Shown here piece after piece: positions 11,751 through 25,400 of a DNA stretch of 64,000 nt (its first letter is position 1; each line of letters starts with the position of its first letter). The position numbers were made by a program, and so were the translations under genes. The stretch comes from Owenia fusiformis (taxonomy: Eukaryota; Annelida; Polychaeta; Sabellida; Oweniidae): assembly GCA_903813345.2 (NCBI GenBank), contig CAIIXF020000006.1:22825936-22889935 (forward strand). The letters run 5' to 3'. The notes beneath the pieces are model-generated. The model saw only the letters and a program-made list of their open reading frames with translations. It did not search any database and was not told the DNA's origin.

Positions 11751-13139
11751 CTGACGACCGCGTGAGACAAAGTCTAGGATGGTTGATTTTCGGAGAAAGA
11801 AGCTGATGATATTTTATTGGAAGAAAATACCATTTCTAACTAGAACTAAATGCTATCACTCTTCGATTATATTTCTTGGAGACAGTAGTATGAATTATCT
11901 ACAGGTGTGTGAAAACTTGTTCCTTAACATTTCCTATATCATCTCCTCGTACGACCTACCCTGCGTGCAGAGTCTAGTTAAACTACAGAAGACGAAGCTC
12001 TCTTTTAAGAAGTGAAGTCAAACGAATGCAAAGGGTACGTACGACCTATAAATCGGGTCTTATAGATTTGGTTTTGATTCAGCTACTGTGATGAGAGCTT
12101 GAAGGAGAAGATTTTTTACAGATAAAGCCCGGTATACACCAATGAGGCAAGTTAATGTGAATGACTTTTCCGGAATTCAAAAAGAAAAATTGAATATATT
12201 GTTCTATTCTACATATTTTTAGTTTTCAAAATAATCGAGATGTACTCAAAATAGATATGTTGAAATATGTAGGCTATGCAGGTATTTGAATAAAAACTTC
12301 ATAAGCTTGCATATTAAATTGGGAGTACGCGATTTTCTTGATTTTGAATTTCGGAAGTCGCCTCACTTCCTGGGCCTTAATCAATAAAATGCGTATTACT
12401 ATGTTTAATATGCGTATATCTACTATATACATTCCTAACTACGACACACTTCAATTGGTTAAAAAGAATACATCATAATCAATAAATACATAAAATGAAT
12501 TAATCAAATATTCTTATTTTATCATACCTTTTCCATTGATAAATTGCTCCTCAGATCCTGCTTGATGAATTCTATCAACCATATAAACTTTAAATTCAGT
12601 TGCAATAAGCCAATAATATATAGTTGTATTCAATTTAACCCTAGCTATTGTCATAACCAAGCTAGAATTTATATAAAGTATTTTGTTGCCAATGTACTCA
12701 AAACACTGGCCATGGTTTCACATGTATAACGTAGATAATCTCTGGCGGACAATGGAGTCAAAGCGATTAGCCATGATCTTTAATCCGAAAGTAATTCATT
12801 ATAAGTCTATGTTCCTTTTGTGTTTAGATCAGCGAAAACCATTATTCCATTTAAGTGCATGAGTGTTGAATAATAAAACAAACAGTGTTTCTCGTACCAG
12901 AAAATGACTATATTGGGGTTGAGTTTAACTTGGGGCATGAGACAACCTCTCCCAAAAGGATTTGCGGAGTTGGAATGTCATGATTTTACTCCTTTTCATG
13001 TTGTACAACGTTTATCAAATATGCAATTTAGCTAATTTGTGAAACTGTATGCCATGTACTAAGATACATAATCGGATCATACCACACCGGTATAGCCTGA
13101 CGACGGTGTTGTCACAAATGGCGAACATAACCGTCGCTT

Positions 13140-13295
13140 CAACTCTTCAATCACTTGTTCCTCGTTTCATGGGACTTAATCACTTGTTCCTCGTTTCATG
13201 GGACTTTATCACTTGTTCCTCGTTTCATGGGACTTTATCACTTGGTCCTCGTTTCATGGGACTTTATCACTTGGTCCTCGATTAATGGGACTTTA
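13140..13295 (+). repeat. 29-bp minisatellite, ~5 copies
   Basis: The unit (a)TCACTTGTTCCTCG plus TTTCATGGGACTTTA repeats five times with few changes (GTTCC to GGTCC, CATGG to AATGG). It keeps a short frame open, but that frame has no conserved coding content. Confidence 0.85.
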
Positions 13296-15259
13296 TCGTT
13301 GCTAATTTTATTCATGTATTAAGCTCTTGTGATGATGTATCTAATCATATGAAATCCCAATTTCGATCAAATTGGGTCGTCACAATATAGCGTCTTCGAT
13401 ATCGCCAATGACAACGGAATCTGAATTTTAAATAATTTACCATGCCGTTGTCTTTGTAAATTATCCCAAATCGAGGCTTATTTTCTAAAAAGAGGATCTT
13501 GTTTTTCTCAATTTTAACATATTCTCTACACTATATTAACGATTTCTGAAAAGGGGATGGGTATTGAAATGCGTTAAGGTTAAAAACCACACATCCCATG
13601 TTAGGGAAAACTTGTGCGATCCATTGTTTTCAGCATAATTTTGGTCATCGAAAATTTATAACTTTCAATACCATTCTACGTTTGAAGAAGTTTAAGATCC
13701 CTTGTTAAATAATCTTTTCATGCAATAAAAATCAGAAAAAGAAGATTCACTTTTAAGTAAATAGATTCGACATTTTGGAAAAATTGTTGACTTGGGATTC
13801 CTATTCATAATTTTTCGAATTTTTCGATTGATATTTTTATCAATATGGGTACTTAACTTGAAAGAAAATATATTGTTTTAATAAAAACCAATGTATTTGT
13901 GCCCAGACAGTATTCATGGTGAAATATTGACTGTCTAAAATCACTTGCCATACTATACTGCACATGGACCTTTGTCAATTTCACTGATTGAAATCCCTGA
14001 CCGATTGAAATCCCCGTTGCTATGTGGTTGCTAGGCAAAATAATGGACCGAAATTAAATTAGAATAATTCCAATTCAAGCATTTATCTATTTTCTTCTTG
14101 AATCACTTGTTGGTTTTTGAAGAACATCTTGAAATATGAATCCTTAAGACAAAAAAAGTTGAATTGGAAATTGTTGATTATTCAATTCCGCGTTTCATTG
14201 ATTTCAAGGGGTTTTCGCGATACCTGCTACATTTGAAGGTTATTAAAAGTTTTTACCTTAATTTTTGGTTTATTTGAAAGGTAATAGATTATTCAAGAAA
14301 AGCAAACCCCATCTATCCCAAACCATAAAAATTGTACATTTGAGATTCCGACGTTTTGTTAACAAACGAACCGTTTCGGTAACCAGCTAAATCGAATGGA
14401 TCACCAATGAGATACAGACTTAACACAATAAAATTTACTGAAAGTTCATTATAGAAAAAAACCTCAAAAGCTACTTTAATTCACAATTTTGATACTGAAA
14501 AGCCAAGGTCAAAATTTAGGTCTGAGACGGGTTTTCCTTGTTTTTGCGATTCTGACACTACGCTTTCATAATATTCTTCGAGGCTTGGTGTATCGCCAAG
14601 GATATGCTAATAGTCTTTGCTTCTTGCCATCAGAGGGTATTTTAACCTCCAGCATATCATCTCAACAGCATATCAATGATGCCATTGACCAGTTTAGGCC
14701 AAAATTTAGGACTGTAATTGATCACAATGGTGGACATATTGAACGTCTGTTTAAGGTAAATGAAGTTGACAAAAAAACTTGGTTTTTGCAATTTTCGGAA
14801 AACCCATTTTGAAACGAAAATTACGTCATTTATGTTATGGACGCTGGTTAACAGACATTATAATAAATCTAAAGTTATGATATACCAAATTAAAAAATAA
14901 GTAAATACCCTATCCACAGGTATATTATAATATGACATGTTTTCATCAAGAAAAACAATATATATTTTTGGAATACGAGTGTCCCATTTTTGGACCACCC
15001 TGTACTTTTGAAATATGTGCGGAAAGTAGGTCAAAACAAAAAGTTCTAAAATGCAACGTTTGAGGTGTCAAAATAATTGGAAATTTCCGACTTCCATTTG
15101 AGATTCTTTGATGTTTTGAAATCTCGAAAAGTCGACATGATGATATCCTCATGTTAAGTCAATGGTGCAAACTTGATGAGCAATCCACTAAGCTACATAT
15201 GTTCAGCTTCTTACACAGCTACCAACGAAGCTCCTTACTCAGCCTACGTACCTATATCA

Positions 15260-15535
15260 TATTTAAAGTGTACATAATATTAATAAGATTTCAAGTCCAT
15301 AAGGCTGAGTGGTCTCAATCCTCCCAGTGATTTAAAAATAAGTGAAACGAATTAAGGCCTACCCCTATTTTTCAATTTGTTTTAGAAAAGTATGACTTTT
15401 TATATATTAATATTATATTTAAGGCATACATAATATGAATATGATTTCATTTTCAAGTCCTTAGGGGTTAGTGATCTAAATTCTCCCAGTGATTTAGAAA
15501 TAAGTAAAGCAAATGAAGGCCTACCCCTAATTTTT
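15260..15535 (+). repeat. tandem duplication, ~155-bp unit
   Basis: TACATAATATTAATA...TTTCAAGTCC...CTCCCAGTGATTTA and AAGGCCTACCCCTA occur twice in the same order, ~155 bp apart and ~85% alike by eye. Non-coding. Confidence 0.6.
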
Positions 15536-16481
15536 TTTAAAAGATTTCCAAAGTTATGATTTTTTTCTCAACAACCAATGAATGTACAATTCTCTTGCTT
15601 TGCAAATATATAGAGTACACAACAAGGTAAAACTTGAATTTTTCATACATGGTTAAGTCGCTTTTTAGGAATATAATGGCGTTCAGGTAAAATTACTGTG
15701 CGCATTTAATGCAAATTTTCAGATGAATAATCAAAAATATTCTCATTTACTCTTAATTCCAAAGTTAAAGAGATACACATTGGGATATCTTATTTGAAGC
15801 AAGAAATTGTAAAATTACTTTAAGAAAATTCCAGACATTTGAAAAAAATTTCCCTTGGGGGGGGGTCTATTTTTCAAGGGAAGGGGGTACCAAAAATGAT
15901 TTTTACATGTTCCACCATATTGGTAAATTTTTAGTATGTTATTTCAACTGCATATATGAGTTAAAAAACAACATTTGATTACAATTGCAATTAGTTTTGG
16001 GTCAGATGTTACTTTGACTAGATTACATTGGAAAGGTGAGAGTGTCAGCTTTAAGGATCTGACCTACGATTTGGCTACGAAATTGAAGGATTAAACCTTT
16101 TATACCCAAGGGGTCATTTTCATGATTTTTGAGTGAAATGAAAACAAATTAATTCTAATTTATCCAGACACTAATAAGTAGTAAGAAGACAAAATAAAGC
16201 TTGTACCATGAGAAAATATTTATACTACTATAATAATTAATCCGAAACTCATGCTTTTTACAATGACCTTGACCTCAGATTTCAGAATCTTGTATTTTGT
16301 TAACCAGATTAATCTAGACCACATTCTACGAACAGTGCCTCTTAATATTAAATAGATGAGAATTTTGGCAACATTTTATTATCTTAAGTGTTTTTAAACA
16401 TACAAATAATTGTATGAATCGATTGTTTCTAATCTATTTAAGTATATCCACTTAAACGCATTGGTGTCAAAAAACCTTAAA

Positions 16482-19400
16482 ATGGCCATGGCCAGAGATA
16501 TGAGGACTGGTCAAACATTCGTGTTATTTGTGATTTTATACACATACATAGGATTTGGAGCAAATGGCCAGAGTAAGCTATATTTATTTATTTGAATTTG
16601 GAAGTTATATTTGTATTGATGGAGTTTATAAAGAGTTGGATACCCAACTTGGTCACTCGAAGTGGATGGGGCAATGAAATATTCAATTTGATGATGAAAT
16701 GGGGGTGATTTTAAAGACAGTGTTTTGTGTTGATTTTTGTTTTAAGTTTAGCTGATTTTTCCCAAATGTTGAATCTTGTTAAATTTGATAAAATGGTGTA
16801 CTGTATTGTTTCTCTTATCTATTAGAAGTGTATAACTTTTGCATTAACTTTCGGTACATACTTATTTAGTATAGAGTAATTATAATGTAATGCCCATTTT
16901 TCCCGTGTTATAAGTAATTATAATCTCTATATCCAGTTTGTAGACCTCAGAACAGCTGCCTTTATGGACACTACACTTGCGATGAAAACGGGAATAAGGT
17001 GTGTTTGGAAGGATTCCGCGATCCCCACTTGAACTGTACAACACGTCTCGTCCCCCCTGAGTCTGACCCTGAGTGTCCAGATGGGGGCTGTATCAATGGT
17101 TACTGCTTCAAGTCAACGTGTTGTTGTTCATCAGGTAGGTATTCTGAATTCTAGACTAATGCAGATTTTGAGACTTTAAAAATATTCCTTTCCTTTTCGA
17201 GTTCTATGATGGTGGCAGTGTTTTGCTATTGGAATTTCTAACCTTGTTTATGTATGTGCATCAGGATTTGTCCATTTTTATTATCTTTTGTTTTCATGTG
17301 GATAGTTGGCAAGTTAAAAACACGAATTTTCTTATTGAACATAAGGTTGGGTCGGTCCACAATGTGAGATAATAGAAACACCCTGCTACAAACAGCCTTG
17401 CCTAAATGGAGCAACGTGCATCAATCTTGGATATAGACCACAGGATTTCTACTGCAGTTGCCCAGAGGGATTTGAAGGTAAATCGTGCAACTTATTCAGG
17501 GGCGGGCCTGAACGATGAAAATAAAATGGGGCAAAAATGTATTTTGAAGACACTGTGCGAGAAAAATATAAGTACACGTCGCACGCAACTGGGGACAATA
17601 AGCGAACATTATGGCGTCAAAATACCAAAATAAAACAATGAGCACAGAGCGCAAAATAGCATTATAACGTCAAAAACGACGAGCGTCACATTTTTTCAAG
17701 TTTAGTCAACCCAAAAAGAAAATGATTTATCCTTACGTATTTAATCGTGATAAAATTCACAGAGTAGCAAAATCTCGACGACAATATTTCTAATATGTTT
17801 TTGAATTTTGAAAAACGGTCAGGAAATCCACTTGAGAAGTAAGTAAAATTCTTTCCCCGAATATCTCCAGCTCACCCGTTAATTTGGACACCATACATGT
17901 TGGCGAATAAGGACTCACATAAAATTTTCTATTATTTTAGGTGACTTCTGTGAAGACTTAGCAGGAAGTTCTACTCCTCAACCCCCTACTACCACACCTC
18001 CCCAACCCCTAACTACCACGACTGCTGAGCCAAGATGTCCCCCCAACTATTACGGTATGAATTGTGAAGCATACTGCAAAGCTGCCGATAGTTGCAAGGA
18101 AGGGCACTACACATGTGACCCTTTAACAGGGGCCAAGGTTTGTTTGTTTGTTTGTTTGTATGTTTGTTTGTTTGTTTGTTTGTTACATGGGAAGTATCCT
18201 CAACAAGGAAAGTAAGGGTGGTATCATAGATCTACCAGTATTTCACAAATTAAGAAAGGGTCCCTCGGTGTAGCAATGCAACCATGTGGTTAATGGTTAT
18301 ATACGATTTGACGGTACGCGGAAACTACGTTCGATTAAAGGCCAGGTAGATTGAAAATTATAAGGGCAATTCGAAAATTCATAAGCGTTGTTTCAATTGC
18401 ATTTCATGATGTAGCAATGACAACATTCCCTGTACATTCACAGTATTAATAAAATTATATTTATTAATAATTCTTTTGACAAAGCTCTGCTTTGAAGGAT
18501 GGACCAAGGAATCCGGGTGCAAAGTAAAGTCGACTGATCCATTAAATGACCAAGAATGTCCTAGCGAGGGATGTAACCTTGGGTAGGTGAATTTCTTCTT
18601 TCATAAAATGGCGGAAAATCAGCAAGTCCGATCAAAGAGCAGCAATTTAATAGATTTCTGGAAAACGCTGAGTGAGTTTAATACGCTATACTGTTGTGGT
18701 AGGAAAGCTTTAGCTTAGTTTTCGTTGTGTTCTGTTTGGATATTGGGGTTTTTTAATGACCGATTATTGTAATTATGTTTTTCAGTGCTTATCTTTCCCC
18801 TTTTGTCACACGTGCTAACATATTTGTAGGTTTTGTTGGCGTGGAGGATGCTGTTGTTTCGATAACATTATTGGACAATTTTGCGACACACCGGTTAATC
18901 GTTGTGACTCAGCACCATGCCTGAATGGAGGGACTTGTTCCTCAACACCACCAAGCAGTGAATACACATGCAATTGCCCACCAAACTTCAATGGACGAAA
19001 CTGCGAGAATAACAGTACAGCGCCACGTAAGTAATTTTTATGTTTGTTTATGGGAATATGTGGTAATTTATCTCCTATCGTTGGAAATACAAGGCCAATG
19101 TTCGTAATGTTTGAAGATGGAATCATTTCCAAGGTGAATTTGTCGATAAAGTGTGTATTAAGGTCATGTGATGACATACCGTTTGTAGTCGTTCGACTTC
19201 ACTTCTTAAAACAGAGCTTCGTCTGCACATAGGGTACACGCAGTGATGTCACAATGTTGTAACAATAGTGGAATGATCTTTAAATTGCATAGTCTCCTAA
19301 AGTAGGCCAAGCAAATGGGCTCATAAAAGGCCCAAACATCCCAAAAATTGCAACAGTTTTTAAATTAGTCTTATATTATGTATTAATATCAGTTGAAAAA

Positions 19401-22400
19401 CATATCAAAAATATAGAAAAATGTATGCAGTGGACAAATATGAAATTTCACTTCCTAGGTACCCCCTACAACCCTACCCCAAAATTGAGTATTGGTAGGA
19501 AACAATTAATTCTTCCCAAATGGAATACTTTAGTCAAGTATTCAAGCTTTATTATGATAGATCACATATTCACAAATAATTAAAATATTATTTTAATCAA
19601 TTTTGAGACCAGTAATTGGTCATTTGACCCCAAAGTATAACAAAATAGGCCACAAAACAGGCATGTTATCACATTTCTATTTAGATATTTAAGGATCAGT
19701 TTGTCAGAAAAGCATGAAAAAAATCATGGTGTTACATATTCATATGAACTTCATATTTGGTGAATGTCAGCATTCTAAAAAGTATACTTAGGAAGAAAAA
19801 AATTATTTCATTTTCATAGTTTTGCCCCGCCCACTATAGGGGAGACAATAGTTTTGATGATTAACTCCCACAATGCATCACATTTGTATTAGAGTTGACA
19901 TCTAAATCATTTATATAGGCTTGTCATCATCTAAAATACAAGTTTTGTGAAGGTTTATACCTTATTAGTATGAAAAATAGGAATTATTTGACCTCACTTT
20001 TATTTGATGAATAATTACATATCACCACTCTGATATTAGGGTATTTGATAACTGCTATATACTAGGCTTATCTAAATAATGTAAGTTGTAGTTTTTGTGG
20101 AATTTAATATTGTTTAAATTATTAATTACAATCCGCAATTACAAAATTTGCATATATTTAAATTCATCAGATAAATAAATCATTACATAAGAGTACATTA
20201 CTATGGAACTATCAATTGGATGTATAATGCTGTAGAAACGAATTTATGGCTATTAAACAGAATTTAAACTGACAGAGAACATTAAAATCTCAGATATATA
20301 ATCTGGGGAGTCTTTCATTAATATAATTTCAGTGCATAGGAATGATGGTAATTCTGTCTGTCAGGTTGGAAAACATTGAGTGTACATGTGCTGCATTCAG
20401 AATCGGATGCAGATATTGTGATTGTGAAAACTGCAATCCAAAGTGTCCAAACCTCAAATACAGTAGGCCTACTCATACAGATCTCCTTGTGCTTCTCATT
20501 TATCATGCACAAAACACAAACTTCAACATTTTCTTCAAACCTGAACCAAAAGCAGCAACCCAAGAAACAAAATGTTGGAATATAAATGAAATAAGATTGT
20601 CTTTGGGAAAAGTGGTCTGTGACAATATTTTGTTTCTTTTCTGGGGTGTGACATCGCATTCAGGTTATATATGGCATAGACAAGAGGCTATCATTGAGGC
20701 AGATAAAAAAGAGTGAGTTCTTGAGAAAACAAGCGGTTGTTTTTAGATTACCAAAAGCACTGGTGATCCGCTCGATTACGCTTGTCGTTTCGGTAACAAA
20801 ATGTCTAAACGTCGAAAGTACGATATTTCTTTTTTCCTTTTTTTCACGCATTGTAGGCAGAATCCCCACGATGTTTTTTTCTCAGGAATTAAATCGAAGA
20901 TTCTGTTGTCTTCTGAACTATTTGTTCGCAAATATGTACATCTTTTAAACATATAATACTGATACATGTTTGTGATAACAATGTTGTGGGAATTCTGCCT
21001 ACAATGTGTGAAATAAAGAAAAAAAAAAGTTCGATGTTCAGACATTTTGTTACAACGTAAACAAGTAGAAAACCAGTGAAATGCAAGCAACTCTGTCATT
21101 GCAGAGGAACATGCTCTTTTGTCAATTTATGGTGGAAAAATGGTGAAACCCTAAATTATCTTAGGCTTCTAAAATTCTATTAAAAGAGAGCAGCAAGATC
21201 TGAATTATTGCAGCCCCGTGTTCTTCCTCCATTTTCTGATGCTGCGGAATACCACAGTTACAGAGTGTACCATCAGATCCAGGAGTGGGAGGGAAATAAA
21301 CTGCCTCCATTATAATTGGGCTGGGAATTAAGCAACAAAACTATGTACCAATTGCCTAAATGCAGCTCCCCTTTCTCAGAGATCATCCATTGTGTGTGTA
21401 AGGCAGATTGTATTTCTATGAGATGTTCTTGTAGAAAAATGAAATAACTGTTCTTTGACATGTAAGGTATGCAAAGGCATTTGTGAAAATACCTCCATTA
21501 CTGATCATGAGAATAATGATGACTAAATATGAACACTGGCAGATCTGGGCCCCTCCCACCCCCTTGGGCGGGCCCAGAAAAAAAATTGGGCCCAAAAAGG
21601 CCTTAAGGCCCCGAAAAGTGGGCCTTTTGGTCTTAAATGGGCCTTTAAAGCCTTATTTTTAATTAAAGAAAATGGGTCTCAATATTTCAAAATTTGCCCA
21701 CTTCAGGGTTTTAGGGGCCCAAAATTTTTTCCGCGGAAGTTTTTTTCTCAGGCCTGACATTTGCCCCCCCCCCTTGTTGGTTCCCATATCCGCCCCTGAT
21801 GAAAGCTGGTGATAGACAAGGTTGTAACTGATTGTTGTTACAACATAATAGTATTAAGCTTATTTAATCAGCATTCTTTTTTGCTCTTTATAAGTAAGAC
21901 ACATATATGAAGGTTAAGATTACAAAATTAAGGCAGCATTTTTGATAATGAACATAACATAATCGAACATAATCATTTTTTATTGAATTTCATCTTGAAA
22001 TCGAACATTCTTCAGTTGAACTTCTTCATTTCATTTCTCAATATCACTGTGTGGTTAAGAACACCTTAGTCAAAAGTAACAATTTTTCCTTAATACAGGG
22101 CGAGCCAAAAAGGTAACCCAAACAAATCTTAATAATCCAGTCCAATCATCCTGCATGGATTTAGTGTCATATTTGGCAGAATTGAGTCTTGGTCAATGTA
22201 TTATCAATCTACCCAGTCTCAGTGGTCTCTAGTGGTCACGATTTAATGGCCATTTTATACCATGCCATGAAATATGGGTGTCATGCCTGGAGGCCAACTT
22301 GAACGTATCGTGCGTTGTTGTTCAAATCAGCATAAAAATCATGTGTTATGACTCTCATCTTCATTCTTATCTCTTGTTTTAATGTTTCAAGTGTTGTTAG

Positions 22401-25400
22401 TATCGAAAAAAGGTCCACAGATAAAAAAAAACTGGTGGTATTGATGTCCAGTCAGTTAGGCACATTTCGATATTTTGAGCACATTTTGTAAATGGCCATA
22501 AAATCATGACTATTAAGGATAGATCAATGACACTTAGTAGAATGAAAGAACATTGAACAAGGTAATTGTGCCAAATATGATGTCAAACCCATGCTGAATG
22601 ACTGGGTTATTAACAAACATTTGGTTGGGTTACCTTTTTTGGCTCATATTAATAAACTGATGTCAGGGACAGGGATATTTAACATTTTGTTGCCTTTTCA
22701 AGGACATTTTTTGACCACTGATTGTAACAAATCGTTCTCTGTTTTACCAGAAAAGGTATATTATATATCAAATTGAATTTAAAAGGAAAAAACATTTGAT
22801 AATTTAACAGTTATCAACTAAAAGTAGGGCTTCCCCTATATTTCACCTGGCATTTGCTGTTTTTCTACTTTTTCTTTACATAATCCTTTCCTGAAAACCT
22901 CAAAAACTGTTTTCAGGACAAAATAAGCCTTTACAAATAATTTAGTTGTGCTATTGAGTTCAAATATGACATATCTTGGAAGAAATTAAACAAAAGTAAG
23001 GTCACCCCAAAAGTGGGTGTGGTAAAATATTGAAATTTCAAATATTATTTTCACGCTCATTATTCACTTAATGACCCTGATACTTATCAAAGACAATGTT
23101 CAGGTGTACAATACCCTCCTTGATATTTTTCATGCAATTCTGATGAATTGATACAGAAATAAATACATTGTTATATTAAATTCGGGCTATTTGATGGCCT
23201 ATTTTCAGATATTTGGCGCTAGAAATGCCAATTATTGCACTCAAATAGTTGGTTAACAATTTTTAGTTGCTCTTATGTCAGTAGACTATCATAATATTAC
23301 TCGTTTAGTTGACAAGAGTATTCCATTTTGAAATAAAAAAATATTTACAATCCCATACTCAAATTTGGAGGGGGGTACCTGGAATGTGACATTTCATATT
23401 TGTCCACTGCATATATTTTTCTATATTTTTGATATGTTTTTCAACTGGTATCAATATACAATATAAGCCTAATTTAAAAACTGTTGCAATTTTTGGGATG
23501 TTAAACTTTCATTTGCCTAGCCTAAAGATGAAGCCTCTCAACTTGTAATTAAATCACTACATATACAACTATTGAACAAGAATGTCACCCATCATAATTT
23601 AATTATTGCACTTGTTCGTTTTATTCCAGCTAGGACCAACCAATGGTATGAGTTCATCATAGGATTCACATCCAACATGAACATAAATAGTAACGCATCC
23701 GTCAATGTGATCGTTAGCAACCCAAACAACCAAAATGTTCTCTTTTACATCACCTCACCCTATCTTCCTTCTCAAATCCAAGAGACTCTCGGTCCAAAAG
23801 GCACTCCTGGTCAATCCGTCTCAGTAGCCCTCCCAGGCGGTCTTCAGATGGGGAATAATGTAAAAGAGAACAAGGGCATACGTGTATATTCTGAGTTGCC
23901 TATAGTAGTACATGGAATGAACAACAAGGGAGTTGCAAGTGATGGGTTTTTGGGCATCCCAGTTAGAGACCTTGGGAATTACTACATCATACCCTCCTAT
24001 TTGTCCAAAACAGCATCGGAATCTTCCAACATTGGTATAGTTGGCATTGCGAAAGACACAGAGGTTAGGATATTGCGTCGAGTACCAGATATCGGTTACG
24101 TATCCCAGAATATAAGTATTCGCCTTAACATGCTAGAAACGTATCAGGTGAATGAGTTTGGTAGTGACTTGACAGGTACTATTGTTGTAAGCAGTGATCC
24201 GATAGCTGTGTTCTCTGGGGCTTCATTCACAAGTGTGCCAGGTGCGCAATGCTGTAGCGATCATTTAATTGAACAAATTCCTCCTGTAACACAATGGGGT
24301 ACAATTTTTGCCATACAGTACACAAGACGGCGGATTTTTGAATCAGAAGATGAAGGAAGACTTCTTCCAAACGAGATATATCGTGTTATTGCTTCCGAAG
24401 ATGACACTAGAATCTTAATAAACCAAAGTCCTACTTCCAATGTTGTATCCAGAATCAACAAGGGTGAATACGTTGAACAAGTTCTTAGACTTTCCGAAGG
24501 CCTTAATGAAACGAGGCATGGTATCTTTGCGAACAAACCTTGCTTAGTTGCTCAATATAGCACCGGATCGAGTTTTCTGGACTTTGCCTCCCCTTTTATG
24601 ATGATAGTACCACCCGTGGAACAGTACATCAGTGAGTTTGTATTCACAACTGAAGCTCTTGATACTCCATATAATAACTCACTGAACATTGTTATACTCG
24701 AAGGTGCTAATAGGAATGATGTACTATTAAATGGACAACCAACTGCTGACAATTGGGCATCATTTGCCTTCTTTCAGTCGACACAATTACAATTGAACAG
24801 TGGCACCTCATATACACTTCAATACACTCCTAAAGAACAATCTGCAGAGAAAGTTATGAGAGGAAATACGACAATGAAAGCTTCTGAAATACCAACTACT
24901 GCCTCAGCCATTACAATGGAGTATTCCATCCAAACAACTGCTGATTCCATCCAAACAACTCCAGACTCCATCCAAACAACTGCTGACTCCATCCAAACAA
25001 CTACTGACTCCATCCAAACAACTGCAGACTCCATCCAAACAACTGCTGACTCCATCCAAACAACTATTGGCTCCAAGCAAACTATTGCTGGTTCGAACCA
25101 AACAACTGATAAATCCGTCCAAACAACTATTGGCTCCATGCAAACGACTGCTGACTCCACCGAAACAACCGATGAAACCACACCAACAGCTGCTTTCCAA
25201 AACTCAACAGCTGCAACCACATCATCCTCCGATTTTTCATCCATTTCTACTACAACACAATCTACATCACAGGGTCCGACAACCACTCCACTAAATATCC
25301 CTACATCCACTACGCCTCCTACCAATTCCCCTCCTACTCCTCCAACTACCAATCCCCCTCCTACTCCGCCTCCATCCTTACAGGGTCTGATGGCGGCTCA

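Larger units (their letters stand above)
11751..16481. other. gene-free stretch upstream of the IgGFc-like gene
   Basis: No exon is supported. It contains a 29-bp minisatellite (13140-13295), a ~155-bp tandem duplication (15260-15535), an isolated mariner-type terminus (GGACCACCCTGTAC at ~14990) and a G-run near 15857. The promoter of the gene starting at 16482 should lie at its right end. I see no clear TATA or initiator. Confidence 0.4.
19290..23545. mobile_element. ~4.2-kb fold-back element filling intron 6 of the IgGFc-like gene
   Basis: The left arm (~19290-20100) and right arm (~22790-23545) are inverted. Matching blocks include CATCCCAAAAATTGCAACAG, the ATATTTTTCTATATTTTTGA block, TGGAATACT, AAATAGGCCA, the CACCCACTTTTGGGG-like block and GATAACTG. 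Identity is perhaps 70-80% by eye. The core holds a smaller hairpin (20757-21085), a GC-rich repeat (21535-21800) and a MITE (22096-22650). No transposase was found. The right arm ends only ~85 bp before the exon 7 acceptor. Confidence 0.7.

Noticed and set aside
11552-12015. two adjacent plus-strand frames
   Set aside because: The first is part of a dispersed repeat found inverted at 52.2 kb; neither shows conserved residues or splice sites.
20318-21099. cluster of overlapping short frames on both strands
   Set aside because: They lie in the intron 6 fold-back. The matching peptides on opposite strands come from the inverted repeat.
24819-25352. 177-codon minus-strand frame (VVWMES repeats)
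   Set aside because: Antisense reading of the coding octapeptide minisatellite; no splice or conservation support.
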